Assembly (NCBI RefSeq): GCF_050611725.1 | Contig: NZ_JBODJB010000001.1 | Coordinates: 930,001 to 994,000 of the forward strand | Direction of reading: 5' to 3' | DNA length: 64,000 nucleotides | DNA from: Ferruginibacter sp050611725 | Lineage (GTDB): Bacteria; Bacteroidota; Bacteroidia; Chitinophagales; Chitinophagaceae | Part shown: piece by piece, positions 16,350 through 25,759 of the stretch | Position numbering within the stretch: the stretch's first letter is position 1 | How the letters are laid out: every line of letters begins with the position of its first letter | Translations under genes and position numbers: made by a program | Notes under the pieces: generated by a model | What the model was told of the DNA's origin: nothing | What the model saw: only the letters and a program-made list of their open reading frames with translations | Database searches by the model: none

Positions 16350-16357
16350 CAAATATA
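16350..16357 (-). promoter_or_regulatory. -7 element of obg
   Basis: The complement reads TATATTTG, a perfect TAnnTTTG match ending 8 nt before the obg ATG. Confidence 0.5.
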
Positions 16358-16397
16358 ACTTATATATTTTTTAGTAAATTTATTAAAACTTACTGCC

Positions 16398-16856
16398 ATG
16401 CAATCGAAAGCTGCAACTGTTGATGCGTATATAAAAGAATTACCTCCTGAAAGGCAGGTAGCTATAAAAAAACTAAGAGCTCTTATCAAGAAAAACATAC
16501 CAAAAGGGTTCAAAGAAGAAATGGGCTATGGGATGATGGGCTATGTAGTGCCACATAGTATTTATCCGGAAGGGTATCATTGTACTCCAGAATTACCGTT
16601 GCCATTTTTAGGGGTGGCATCGCAAAAAAATTTCATAGCTGTGTATCACATGGGTATTTATGCCGATAAAAAATTACTTGATTGGTTTACAAAAGAGTTT
16701 GCAAAAACAGGCTTAGGGAAATTAGATATGGGAAAAAGTTGTATGCGCTTTAAGAATCTCGACAAGATCCCTTACGAGTTGATAGGAGAGTTGGTTTCAA
16801 AAATTACTGTAGCGGATTGGATAAAATTGTATGAAGAAAAATTTAAAAAACGATAG
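16398..16856 (+). CDS. DUF1801 (YdhG-like) protein
   Basis: The 152-residue protein shows the DUF1801 pattern: YIKELPPERQVAIKKLRALI at the N-terminus, then an EEMGYGMMGY strand, FIAVYHMG, and a C-terminal helix ending in WIKLYEEKF. Such proteins are small, cytosolic and poorly characterised. It stands alone and converges with an ABM-like gene through a nested hairpin. Confidence 0.88.
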   Translation: MQSKAATVDAYIKELPPERQVAIKKLRALIKKNIPKGFKEEMGYGMMGYVVPHSIYPEGYHCTPELPLPFLGVASQKNFIAVYHMGIYADKKLLDWFTKEFAKTGLGKLDMGKSCMRFKNLDKIPYELIGELVSKITVADWIKLYEEKFKKR

Positions 16857-16859
16857 AGG

Positions 16860-16933
16860 CACGGATGAGACAGATTTTTGCAGATTAAGCGGATAAAATC
16901 TGCGTTGGTCCGTATCAATCATCATTATCCGTG
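16860..16933. repeat. Nested inverted repeat between convergent genes
   Basis: CACGGAT (16860-16866) pairs with ATCCGTG (16927-16933), and inside it GCAGATT (16880-16886) pairs with AATCTGC (16897-16903). The words resemble the widespread AATCTGCG / ATCCGTG intergenic words of Bacteroidota. It may serve as a bidirectional terminator. Confidence 0.75.
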
Positions 16934-16941
16934 TTGCTATA

Positions 16942-17223
16942 TCATAAAATACCTTCTTCCAATTGATCCAGATAAATAAACTCCGGCGCTTTAACACCTG
17001 CATCTTTTCTGATCTGTATCAATCCTGGTGATTCAAAAAAATGTTTTGCCTTTTCAAGCGATGACCATTTTGAAAAATGTACAATTTTATTTGAATTTTT
17101 TTCATACGCCAATACTTGATAAGCTATTTCACCTGCTTCTTTTCTGATGTCAGCGGCATTGTCAAAAATTTTTTTCCATGCAGGGTAGTCTGCTACTTCA
17201 TGAATAATTAAAACGTATTGCAT
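16942..17223 (-). CDS. Small dimeric alpha/beta-barrel (antibiotic biosynthesis monooxygenase-like) protein
   Basis: The 93-residue protein has the ferredoxin-like pattern of the ABM family: YVLIIHEVADYPAWKKIF at the start, a central strand YQVLAYEKN, and HFSKWSSLEKAKHFFES. Members range from monooxygenases to isomerases and binding proteins, so no reaction is assigned. Its ATG abuts the stop of the DsbA-like gene with no gap, which implies co-transcription and perhaps translational coupling. Confidence 0.75.
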   Translation of the reverse strand: MQYVLIIHEVADYPAWKKIFDNAADIRKEAGEIAYQVLAYEKNSNKIVHFSKWSSLEKAKHFFESPGLIQIRKDAGVKAPEFIYLDQLEEGIL

Positions 17224-17868
17224 TTATTGTTGTTTAAGTACGGCTTCAATTCTTTCTTTTAATGTATCATATGGCGTAAATCCCTGGGCAAGTAAATAAA
17301 ATTTTGACTCACTCATTTGTACAAGTACTTGTGGAAACGACTCAACATTTAGTTGTTTGCACAAAGCAAATTCGTAATAAGCCTTTTCTTTGTACTCTTC
17401 GCTTTTTAGTTTACTGTAAAACGTTTCAGCGTGTATCTGGTATTTTTCGAGAAGATGACGATAAGCTTCATTGTCGTCCAAATCTCTTCCTTCATATTTC
17501 AATGCATATTGTAGATCACTTGCAAAAGCTAATTGTTTATCAGGAAATAATTCTTTGAAGATGCATAATGCAATAGCAGGTTTTTCGGAATCCATTACCC
17601 AATCGCTTTTATCAGGATTGTTGATATGCCATAAAAAATCTTCGCCGAATTTTCTTCCGGTCAATTCTTCTACACGTTTATATGCACTTTGTATGAATGG
17701 GGCTATTTTTCCTATCGGCATTTTTTGTTCGCCGATCATCATGCCGCCGCTGAGAACTTCAATGTCTAATTGGTCTCTGTATTCTTCGGCAATTTCCAGC
17801 ATTATAGGGCTGAAGCCGTAACACCAGCCGCAGTAGGCATCATAACAATAAATTAGGATAGGATTCAT
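17224..17868 (-). CDS. DsbA-family (FrnE/2-hydroxychromene isomerase-like) thioredoxin-fold protein
   Basis: The 214-residue protein starts directly with the first strand and active site YCYDAYCGWC, a CGWC pair at residues 13-16. Later it has the cis-Pro loop (NVESFPQVLVQ). The insertion between strands is helical, as in DsbA. There is no signal peptide, so it acts in the cytoplasm as a disulfide or glutathione-type redox protein. It is first in a pair with the ABM-like gene. Confidence 0.9.
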   Translation of the reverse strand: MNPILIYCYDAYCGWCYGFSPIMLEIAEEYRDQLDIEVLSGGMMIGEQKMPIGKIAPFIQSAYKRVEELTGRKFGEDFLWHINNPDKSDWVMDSEKPAIALCIFKELFPDKQLAFASDLQYALKYEGRDLDDNEAYRHLLEKYQIHAETFYSKLKSEEYKEKAYYEFALCKQLNVESFPQVLVQMSESKFYLLAQGFTPYDTLKERIEAVLKQQ

Positions 17869-17902
17869 AAATTAGTTTTTTAATTCCTTCACTCTTTAAT
17901 TT

Positions 17903-20758
17903 CTAATGAGCAACCAACCAATTTTCCCCAACACCAATTTCAGCATCTGTGGGAACGCCATTAGGTAAAGCCAATGCAGTTTGCATACAATTTAATATTA
18001 CCGGTTTGATGATTTCAATTTCATCTTTGTGTGCATCAAAAACCAATTCATCATGCACCTGCAATAACATTTTGCTTTTGAAATTTTGTTTTTTGAATTC
18101 ATGATGAATTTTGATCATTGCCAGTTTGATCATGTCTGCTGCTGTGCCTTGTATCGGACTATTGATGGCGTTACGTTCCGCAAAACCACGAACCGTAAAG
18201 TTGGCTGAAGTAATATCTTTCAACCAGCGCTTACGTCCCATCAAGGTTTCAACATAGCCCGTTTCTTTCGCAAAGTTGATGGTGTCGTCCATATATTTTT
18301 GGATAGAAGGGAATTCTTTTTTGTAGTTGTCTATTATTTCTTTTGCCTCTGTTCTTGAGATAGATAAATTTTCTGCTAGTCCGAAAGCACCTTGCCCGTA
18401 GATGATGCCGAAGTTTACACTCTTTGCTTTGTAACGCATTTCTTTTGTTACTTCTGAAACATCTACATTAAATACTTTAGCAGCAGTAGCGGTGTGAATG
18501 TCAATGCCGGTTTTAAAAGCATTGCACATGTTTTCATCACCACTGATAGCTGCAACAATGCGTAATTCTATTTGTGAATAATCGGCACTTATTAGTACAT
18601 GATTTTCATCTCTTGGTATGAATGCTTTCCTGATCTCTTTTCCTTTATCTGTTCTGATAGGAATGTTTTGTAGGTTGGGATTGTTGCTACTCAAACGGCC
18701 CGTAACTGCTACCGCTTGTGCATAGGAAGTATGTACACGATTTGTTTTTCTGTTGATCATTAATGGCAATGCATCAACATAAGTAGATTTTAATTTGGTG
18801 TATTCTCTAAAAGCGAGAATATCATCAACGATTTTATTTTGTGATGCTAATTTCAATAAAACATCTTCGCCTGTTGCATACTGACCTGTTTTTGTTTTTT
18901 TTGCTTTAGGGTCTAGCTGCAGTTTATCAAACAATACTTCACCTAATTGCTTAGGACTTGCTAAGTTAAAACGAACCCCAGCTTGTTTGTATACACTTTC
19001 TTCTGCGGTCTTTGCTTCCCTCTCTAATTCTTTACTGTATTCGTGTAAGAATTTTTCATCAATACGAATGCCTTCAAATTCCATGGCTGTTAATACTTTT
19101 ACCAATGGGTTTTCTACTTCATAAAAAACTTTTTCTACTTCTTTTGTTTTTAACATCGGAAGAAAAATATTCTTTAGTTGTAATGTGATATCTGCATCTT
19201 CAGCAGCATATTCTTTTACTTTTTCAATTTCCACATCTCTCATATTGCCCTGACCTTTTCCTTTCTTGCCGATTAGTTCATCAATTTTCACGGGAACATA
19301 GCCTAAAAATCGTTCACTCAGATCGTCCATGCTGCGTTTGCCTTCCGGTTCAATTACATAATGTGCAAGCATTGTATCGAAAATATTTCCTTTCAATTCA
19401 AAGCCATACCATTTTAAAATAAGCATATCATACTTGATATTTTGCCCAACCCATGTTTTACTTTCATCATTGAATAAAACTTCGAACTGCTTTAAGATCT
19501 TTAGTGTTTCTGGTTGTGAAGCAGGGCAAGGGATATAATATCCTTCGCCGGGCTTTATAGAAAAACTTAAACCAACCAACTCTGCGTCATTTGCATCAAT
19601 GCCGGTGGTTTCTGTATCAAAACAAATTTCATCTGTTGTTTGAAGAAGCGCAACAAGACTTGCAATTTTTTCCGGTGTATCAGTTAATTCATAATCATGT
19701 TCTGTATTGTGGATGTTTTTGTCGGCAGCCATAGTAACCTGTTCTGAACTACTGTCGGGATTTTCAACCACCGTTGGAGTTTCGGGTGCTTCAATAATAT
19801 TTCCGAAAAGGTCCATTTGAACCTGAGCAGGCTTAGCATTCTCAGTCGTCCGTTTTCCGTTGTCTGTCGTCGGCAAAGCAATATCTTCTCCAAGCAATCT
19901 TTTTCCAAGCGTTCTGAATTCCAATTCCTCAAAAATTTCTTTTAAAGCTGCTGCATTCTTTTCTTTTATTCTGAAATTTTCTTCATGAAATTCTGCCGCA
20001 GGAATATCTGTAATGATGGTTGCTAATTTTTTACTCATCAATGCCAGTTCTTTCCCGGCAACAATTTTTTCTCCGAGTTTGCCTTTGATGTTTTCTGCAT
20101 TGGCTAAAACATTTTCTAAAGTGTTGTACTCTTTTAAAAGTTTAGCAGCAGTTTTTTCTCCTACACCCGGTATACCCGGGATATTATCAACGGCATCTCC
20201 CATCATGCCAAGTATATCTACAACCTGACTCACATTTTCTATATCCCATTTTTCGCAAACTTCTTTTGGACCGAGTATTTCGTGTGTATTGCCTTGATAA
20301 GGCGGTTTGTAAATTTTAATGTTTTCTGAAACCAATTGTCCGTAATCTTTATCAGGCGTAACCATAAAAACTTCATAACCGGCTTTCTCCGCCTGTTTTG
20401 CTAATGCACCAATTACATCATCTGCTTCGTAACCATCTATGGCAATAACAGGAATATTCAATGCTTCGATGATTCTTTTTATATCGGGGACCGCAGAAGA
20501 AATATCTTCAGGTGTTTCTTGTCGATTGGCTTTGTAATCTGCAAAATCTGTATGGCGTTCGGTAGCAGCACTTGTATCAAAACATACAGCCATATGTGTA
20601 GGTTTTTGATTAGTGATGAGATCGATCAATGTATTGGTGAAACCGAACTGTGCATTGGTATTACGGCCTTTGCTGGTGATACGTGGGTTACGAATAAGTG
20701 CATAATATGCTCGGAATACGAGGGCAAACGCATCTAAGAGAAATAATTTTTTTTGCAT
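17903..20758 (-). CDS. polA: DNA polymerase I with 5' nuclease and proofreading domains
   Basis: The 951-residue protein begins MQKKLFLLDAFALVFRAYYA, which fixes the ATG at 20758; a longer reading to 20812 would start inside an intergenic hairpin region. The 5' nuclease domain covers about 1-290. A variable linker follows (about 290-350). The 3'-5' exonuclease (about 355-540) keeps DTETTG and the AEDAD motif, so proofreading looks intact. The polymerase ends the protein, with DYSQIELRI, KSVNFGIIYGQGAFGL and QVHDELVF. The linker residues PTTDNGKRTTENAK are encoded by a repeat-like DNA word (see findings). Confidence 0.98.
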   Translation of the reverse strand: MQKKLFLLDAFALVFRAYYALIRNPRITSKGRNTNAQFGFTNTLIDLITNQKPTHMAVCFDTSAATERHTDFADYKANRQETPEDISSAVPDIKRIIEALNIPVIAIDGYEADDVIGALAKQAEKAGYEVFMVTPDKDYGQLVSENIKIYKPPYQGNTHEILGPKEVCEKWDIENVSQVVDILGMMGDAVDNIPGIPGVGEKTAAKLLKEYNTLENVLANAENIKGKLGEKIVAGKELALMSKKLATIITDIPAAEFHEENFRIKEKNAAALKEIFEELEFRTLGKRLLGEDIALPTTDNGKRTTENAKPAQVQMDLFGNIIEAPETPTVVENPDSSSEQVTMAADKNIHNTEHDYELTDTPEKIASLVALLQTTDEICFDTETTGIDANDAELVGLSFSIKPGEGYYIPCPASQPETLKILKQFEVLFNDESKTWVGQNIKYDMLILKWYGFELKGNIFDTMLAHYVIEPEGKRSMDDLSERFLGYVPVKIDELIGKKGKGQGNMRDVEIEKVKEYAAEDADITLQLKNIFLPMLKTKEVEKVFYEVENPLVKVLTAMEFEGIRIDEKFLHEYSKELEREAKTAEESVYKQAGVRFNLASPKQLGEVLFDKLQLDPKAKKTKTGQYATGEDVLLKLASQNKIVDDILAFREYTKLKSTYVDALPLMINRKTNRVHTSYAQAVAVTGRLSSNNPNLQNIPIRTDKGKEIRKAFIPRDENHVLISADYSQIELRIVAAISGDENMCNAFKTGIDIHTATAAKVFNVDVSEVTKEMRYKAKSVNFGIIYGQGAFGLAENLSISRTEAKEIIDNYKKEFPSIQKYMDDTINFAKETGYVETLMGRKRWLKDITSANFTVRGFAERNAINSPIQGTAADMIKLAMIKIHHEFKKQNFKSKMLLQVHDELVFDAHKDEIEIIKPVILNCMQTALALPNGVPTDAEIGVGENWLVAH

Positions 20759-20788
20759 GGAGTAAAGATAGGAAAAAGGTAGGAGTGA

Positions 20789-20862
20789 CCACGGACAACT
20801 GACCACTGACAACAGTCTGTACCTATAGTCATGGTTTGTTGTCAGTGGTCAGTTGTCCGCGG
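20789..20862. repeat. Long near-perfect hairpin upstream of polA
   Basis: Two 26-nt arms (20789-20814 and 20837-20862) are complementary at 25 of 26 positions around a 22-nt loop. Each arm is itself made of near-repeated words (GACAACTGACCACTGACAAC). It lies between the stop of the esterase-like gene and the start of polA, and no T-run follows. Confidence 0.92.
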
Positions 20863-20869
20863 CACTACA

Positions 20870-21601
20870 TTAAAATCTTGTCTCCAAATAATGTGGTAAC
20901 ATTGCTCGCCAGGTTTGCCAGTCATGTGGCATATCATGCCCCCAAATATCGAGTTCATAATTAATGCCTTTATCGTAAAGTTCTGCGGCAAAAGATGCAG
21001 CAGCATTTGGATCTTCGTGAGCTCCTCTGCCCGATAAAATATGTATATGATTGCTTTCTCTTATTTTTTCTAAATACCAGTGATTAGAAAGATTGGGGAT
21101 GTATTGCATGGGAGAGTTGTAATAAACCTGTTCGTCCCAAAATCCATTTGTATAATAAGATAGATCATATACGCCACTCATGGCAATAACGCCATTGAGC
21201 AGATCGGGCTGTTTTAAAAATAAATTCATGCTGTGTAATGCTCCGAAGGATGCGCCGCAGGTAATGATAGGTGTATCCCAGGAAGTGCTGTTCTTTATAA
21301 AAGGGACTACTTCGTCATATACATATTGATTGAACTGATTATGTCTAATCGCTTTATGTTCAGGCAGCATTTCTTTGTTCATCCAACTTTCAGTATTAAT
21401 ACTGTCGATAGAAAATACTTTTACTTTTCCGCTGTTAATGTGTGGAGCAATTGCATCAATTAATTGAAAACGTTCATATTCCAGATAATCAGCACCTGCT
21501 GTGGGTATGAGCAATAATGCAAATCCAAAATCACCATATGTTACAATGGGCATGTCTTTTTGTAGAGACGGGCTGAACCATGAGGTTATTTCTCTTTTCA
21601 T
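20870..21601 (-). CDS. Putative esterase, alpha/beta hydrolase fold (esterase D-like)
   Basis: The 243-residue protein has a nucleophile elbow GASFG near residue 118, followed by ALHSMNLFLKQPDLLNGVIA. The C-terminal histidine lies in GHDMPHDWQTWR. This arrangement resembles the PF00756 esterase group (Fes/EstD/mycolyltransferase-like). No signal peptide is present. The substrate cannot be inferred. It is followed by the 26-bp hairpin. Confidence 0.85.
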   Translation of the reverse strand: MKREITSWFSPSLQKDMPIVTYGDFGFALLLIPTAGADYLEYERFQLIDAIAPHINSGKVKVFSIDSINTESWMNKEMLPEHKAIRHNQFNQYVYDEVVPFIKNSTSWDTPIITCGASFGALHSMNLFLKQPDLLNGVIAMSGVYDLSYYTNGFWDEQVYYNSPMQYIPNLSNHWYLEKIRESNHIHILSGRGAHEDPNAAASFAAELYDKGINYELDIWGHDMPHDWQTWRAMLPHYLETRF

Positions 21602-21656
21602 ATTGCTAAGTTTTAATTTTTTATTTCATAGAGTTACTAACGGAAGTTAATTAATA

Positions 21657-23645
21657 TTAATGATTCTGCCAATCCATTTGTACTCCCGGAGCTGCTTTCA
21701 ATCCCGTAACTGAAAATTTGTTATTACTATTCAAAAATAATAGCTGAAAACCGGGAGAAAGCTGACCCATATCAACAGGATATTCTACACTATGCCACTG
21801 TGTATCATAATCCCAGCTGCTTTCATCTATTCTGGAGATCTTTCCATCATAGTCATTCGTATGAATGAATAAACGTTTAGGTTTTAGTACGAGAATGAGT
21901 TTAGTTTTATCGCCTATGTTCGGCATATATGGAATGATTAAGGTTCCGGTTTCGTAGACTGATGCCGATATATTAGCAGTATAACTTTGTTTCAGTATAT
22001 GCGAATAATCCTGAAAACTCTTTTCAGCTGTATTATAAAAACCCAGTTTGAATAATTTAGGTTGACCCTGATAAGTATTGTTTGTACGAGTGATCTCTAT
22101 TTCTATATAGCCTTCTCTGTATTGCCCACGAGGATCGGGCTTGAAATGCATAAAGCCGTTATCAACCATATTTGTTTGAGATGAGGTTGTTATGCTTTTA
22201 TGTAGCTCTTCTTTCATTTTTTCTTTTACAGCATCCGGACAAGGAATGCCTGTTTTCTCCTCAGCAATTGCAACGGCATTATCTACTAACTGACCTTCGG
22301 CCATTTGTGCCATTTCATCAAAATTAGGAAGCGATGGGGGTAAGCCTGCATAAGCCATCGCAACATCGAAACCTATACCTACAGCACTTTTGCAAGTTTC
22401 GTTACTGCCACACACGGCACTTTGTAAATTGTTTTTTGCGAAGTTTTTAGTGTCGCTGTAAACTTTGGCTACGCCGTTGATTACAGCTTTTACGGCTCCA
22501 CCGATACCATTAAAGGCTTTGTCAAAAAAGGATTTATCTTTTTCCGGTTGCGGACACATTATTGTGCCAACAGGAAAAGCTGATTTGATATTGCTATACA
22601 ACGGACTACTATTTACAATAGCTTCGTTATAGCCGGTTATAACGTTACACAATTCATATTCAGCTTCTGCAAAATGAGGTTGTGTGTATTTGAATGATGT
22701 GATGGTATAATCGTTATACAATTTTAATTCTTCGGAAGGAGGTGGTGCCGTAAAAGTTAATGGAGTTTCATATTTTACTACAACTGTATTGCTTATGTCC
22801 GTTGTTATTGGATCATTGTTTGCATCCAAAGGAATGATCCGTACAAAATATTTACCGAAATTGCTGACTGCATTTAGTACGGAAAGATTAGAAAGATATA
22901 GGGTTGTATTACCCTCCGATTCGTCTTTCGGGAGTGTAACACTCTTTCTTATATTTTTATTAAGATTTGATCTCCCGTTGATAAAAAACGATTTACTGAT
23001 CGAAGCATTTTGAATAAAAGGTTTGTTGGCATGTACCGGTTTTATTTTTGATAGCTCATATTTAGGTTTTGCGTTACTGTTATCATTTACATTTTCATAT
23101 GAAAGTTTGAAAGCAAAACTGTCGGCACTATTCTTAGGCCGTTCAATAACGCCGCTTAATACAATACCTCCGAAATCTTTTTGTATTCCTTGGGGAAAAG
23201 GAAGTTCGGAAATTTCATATCTGGCTTTGTAAATACCTGAAGCAATATTTCGCCACAAAAATCCGATCTCCCATTTTTTTTGATCGCTATAAGTGATCAT
23301 GTCGGATCCGGCAAAATAATATTGATGAACATCCGGGTCAATAGGCATATACTCTCCGGCTAACAAAGTGATCTTTTTTGTTTTCAGCAATTCTGTGTAT
23401 AATGAATTTTTAGGAAGAAAGCTAAAGCTATTGCGGATCGTTGCTTTTTTGTCGGATCTTGTTGGGGTTGTTTGCCGAACTATAGGTGTACCCGGCCTCA
23501 TTGTGTCAGCAGATTTTTGTTGTGTAACTATTTTTGTCTTCGGTTGAACTTTTATTGGAGTAACTCTTGTTGGGGTTTGTGCATTGAGTGTAAGGAAAGA
23601 TAGTGTTGTCAAGATGTGTAGACAAAATATTAGTTTCATTGACAT
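21657..23645 (-). CDS. Large secreted protein of unknown function
   Basis: The 662-residue precursor has a signal peptide (ending about LNAQ, residue 23) and a Thr/Pro/Lys-rich low-complexity stretch (about 24-70). Strand-rich regions cover about 70-330 and 500-662. Between them lies a helical Gly/Ala-rich stretch (about 380-470) with four Cys and the striking motif AYAGLPPSLPNFDEM. The PPSLPNFD motif recurs, from memory, in other large secreted proteins without known role. No enzyme signature or T9SS tail is visible. A start 6 nt later (ATG at 23639) is equally possible. Confidence 0.82.
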   Translation of the reverse strand: MSMKLIFCLHILTTLSFLTLNAQTPTRVTPIKVQPKTKIVTQQKSADTMRPGTPIVRQTTPTRSDKKATIRNSFSFLPKNSLYTELLKTKKITLLAGEYMPIDPDVHQYYFAGSDMITYSDQKKWEIGFLWRNIASGIYKARYEISELPFPQGIQKDFGGIVLSGVIERPKNSADSFAFKLSYENVNDNSNAKPKYELSKIKPVHANKPFIQNASISKSFFINGRSNLNKNIRKSVTLPKDESEGNTTLYLSNLSVLNAVSNFGKYFVRIIPLDANNDPITTDISNTVVVKYETPLTFTAPPPSEELKLYNDYTITSFKYTQPHFAEAEYELCNVITGYNEAIVNSSPLYSNIKSAFPVGTIMCPQPEKDKSFFDKAFNGIGGAVKAVINGVAKVYSDTKNFAKNNLQSAVCGSNETCKSAVGIGFDVAMAYAGLPPSLPNFDEMAQMAEGQLVDNAVAIAEEKTGIPCPDAVKEKMKEELHKSITTSSQTNMVDNGFMHFKPDPRGQYREGYIEIEITRTNNTYQGQPKLFKLGFYNTAEKSFQDYSHILKQSYTANISASVYETGTLIIPYMPNIGDKTKLILVLKPKRLFIHTNDYDGKISRIDESSWDYDTQWHSVEYPVDMGQLSPGFQLLFLNSNNKFSVTGLKAAPGVQMDWQNH

Positions 23646-23678
23646 AATTAAATTTTTAAATTTGTCAATAAGGTAAAA

Positions 23679-25712
23679 TTATTTTTTCATTTCACCTAAC
23701 TCTTTCTGCATTCTAAACATTTCATCTCTCAGTTTAGCGGCTTCCATGAAATCCATATCCTTAGCGGCTTTTTCCATTTTCTTTTTAATTCCTGTTATGG
23801 CTTTTTCTAATTGAGGAATAGTATTGTAAACGATCTGCTCATCTGCTGCAACAGTCAATGTGCTTTCGTCGATGGAGTATGGGTTTGATGGGTCGTAACC
23901 CTTTACGTCCAATACAGAACCCTGAGCAAAAACTTGCTCTTTGCTTTTTATAATAGTTTTTGGAGTAATGCCGTGTTCAATATTATATGCGATCTGTTTT
24001 TCTCTTCTTCGTTGTGTTTCGTCGATGGTTTTTTGCATGCTATCCGTCATCTTATCAGCATAAAAAATAACTAAACCATCAGCATTACGGGCAGCCCTAC
24101 CTGCAGTTTGTGTTAAACTTTTTTCGTTTCGTAAAAAGCCTTCCTTGTCTGCATCCAAAATTGCAACGAGTGATACTTCGGGCAGATCAAGGCCTTCTCT
24201 TAAAAGATTCACGCCAACCAATACATCAATTTCTCCTAGGCGAAGCTGTCGTAATATTTCAACTCTTTCTAAAGTATCTACCTCACTATGAATATATTTA
24301 CTTTTTATGTTGATGCGATGAAGGTATTTGTCCATTTCCTCTGCCATACGCTTGGTAAGCGTCGTTACCAAAACCCTGTCGCCCTTATGTACTCGTTTAT
24401 CTATTTCATCCAATAGGTCATCTATTTGATTGATTGATGGACGTACTTCAATTGGCGGATCTAATAATCCGGTTGGACGAACGACTTGTTCGACAACAAT
24501 GCCACCGGTTTTTTCTAACTCAAAATTTCCAGGCGTAGCCGAAACGAAAATGGTTTGATTCAATATATTTTCAAACTCATGAAAATTTTGCGGACGATTA
24601 TCTAACGCACTCGGTAAACGAAAACCATAATCAACCAGATTTAGTTTTCTGCTTCTGTCACCACCATACATGCCGCTAATTTGCGGAATGGTTTGATGGC
24701 TTTCATCTATTACACATAAAAAATCTTTCGGAAAATAATCAAGCAAGCAGAATGGCCTTGTGCCCGGTTTTCTTCTATCGAAAAAACGGGAGTAGTTTTC
24801 GATGCCATTGCAGTAGCCTAATTCACGGATCATCTCCAGATCGTAATTCACTCTTTCACTCACTCTTTGTGCTTCTATGTATTTACCACTCTTCTTAAAA
24901 TATTCTTCCTGAGCTGCGGCTTCATCTTGTATTTCATGGATGACCTGTTGTAGGATATCTTTTGGGGCAACATATAATGTAGCAGGAAAAATAGCAGCAT
25001 TTTCAACCAAGCCAATACGTTTGCTACTGCTTAGTTCCAGTGTTTCAATGGTTTCTATTTCATCGCCAAAAAAAGTAACTCGGTAACCAAAATCTACGTA
25101 AGGTAAATTAATGTCTATTGTATCACCCTTCACTCTGAATGTGCCTCTGGTAAAATCTCCTTCGCTTCTGTGATATAAACTATTTACGAGTGCATGTAAA
25201 AATCCCTGACGAGAAATAACCTGCCCCTGATGAATGCGAATGATACCATTTTCAAAATCAACAGGGTTGCCCATACCGTAAATACAACTCACACTTGCAA
25301 CGATAATGATATCTCTTCTTCCACTAAGCAATTGTGCGGTTGCTTGTAAACGAAGTTTATCCAATTCTTCGTTGATGCTCATATCCTTTTCTATGTAGGT
25401 ATTACTGGTAGGAATATACGCTTCAGGCTGGTAATAATCGTAATAGCTCACAAAATATCCAACTGCATTATCGGGAAAGAACTGTTTAAATTCTCCATAC
25501 AATTGAGCCACCAACGTTTTGTTATGCGTTATAATTAGTGTTGGTTTTTGAATATTCTGTATAACATTGGCAATGGTAAATGTTTTACCGCTACCGGTTA
25601 CTCCTAATAGAGTCTGGTATTGTTCACCGTCTATCAGTCCATTGGTCAATTGATCAATAGCTGAAGGCTGGTCACCTGCAGGAGAATAGTTAGATTGAAG
25701 ATTAAATTGCAT
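23679..25712 (-). CDS. uvrB: UvrABC system protein B
   Basis: The 677-residue protein has Walker A GVTGSGKT near residue 40, the Tyr-rich beta-hairpin YFVSYYDYYQPEAYIP, helicase motifs (CVIDESHQT; FVSATPG; LTKRMAEEM; LREGLDLPEVSLV) and a C-terminal UVR domain (last 45 residues). It is the damage-verification helicase of nucleotide excision repair. Length is standard. Confidence 0.98.
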   Translation of the reverse strand: MQFNLQSNYSPAGDQPSAIDQLTNGLIDGEQYQTLLGVTGSGKTFTIANVIQNIQKPTLIITHNKTLVAQLYGEFKQFFPDNAVGYFVSYYDYYQPEAYIPTSNTYIEKDMSINEELDKLRLQATAQLLSGRRDIIIVASVSCIYGMGNPVDFENGIIRIHQGQVISRQGFLHALVNSLYHRSEGDFTRGTFRVKGDTIDINLPYVDFGYRVTFFGDEIETIETLELSSSKRIGLVENAAIFPATLYVAPKDILQQVIHEIQDEAAAQEEYFKKSGKYIEAQRVSERVNYDLEMIRELGYCNGIENYSRFFDRRKPGTRPFCLLDYFPKDFLCVIDESHQTIPQISGMYGGDRSRKLNLVDYGFRLPSALDNRPQNFHEFENILNQTIFVSATPGNFELEKTGGIVVEQVVRPTGLLDPPIEVRPSINQIDDLLDEIDKRVHKGDRVLVTTLTKRMAEEMDKYLHRINIKSKYIHSEVDTLERVEILRQLRLGEIDVLVGVNLLREGLDLPEVSLVAILDADKEGFLRNEKSLTQTAGRAARNADGLVIFYADKMTDSMQKTIDETQRRREKQIAYNIEHGITPKTIIKSKEQVFAQGSVLDVKGYDPSNPYSIDESTLTVAADEQIVYNTIPQLEKAITGIKKKMEKAAKDMDFMEAAKLRDEMFRMQKELGEMKK

Positions 25713-25759
25713 GGATATGCAATTTACAAAAGCTTATCTCAATTTTTGTGCTTTCGTAA

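Noticed and set aside
20759..20812. Longer N-terminus for DNA polymerase I
   Set aside because: The extension is read from the intergenic hairpin region and does not fit the family start MQKKLFLLDAF at 20758.
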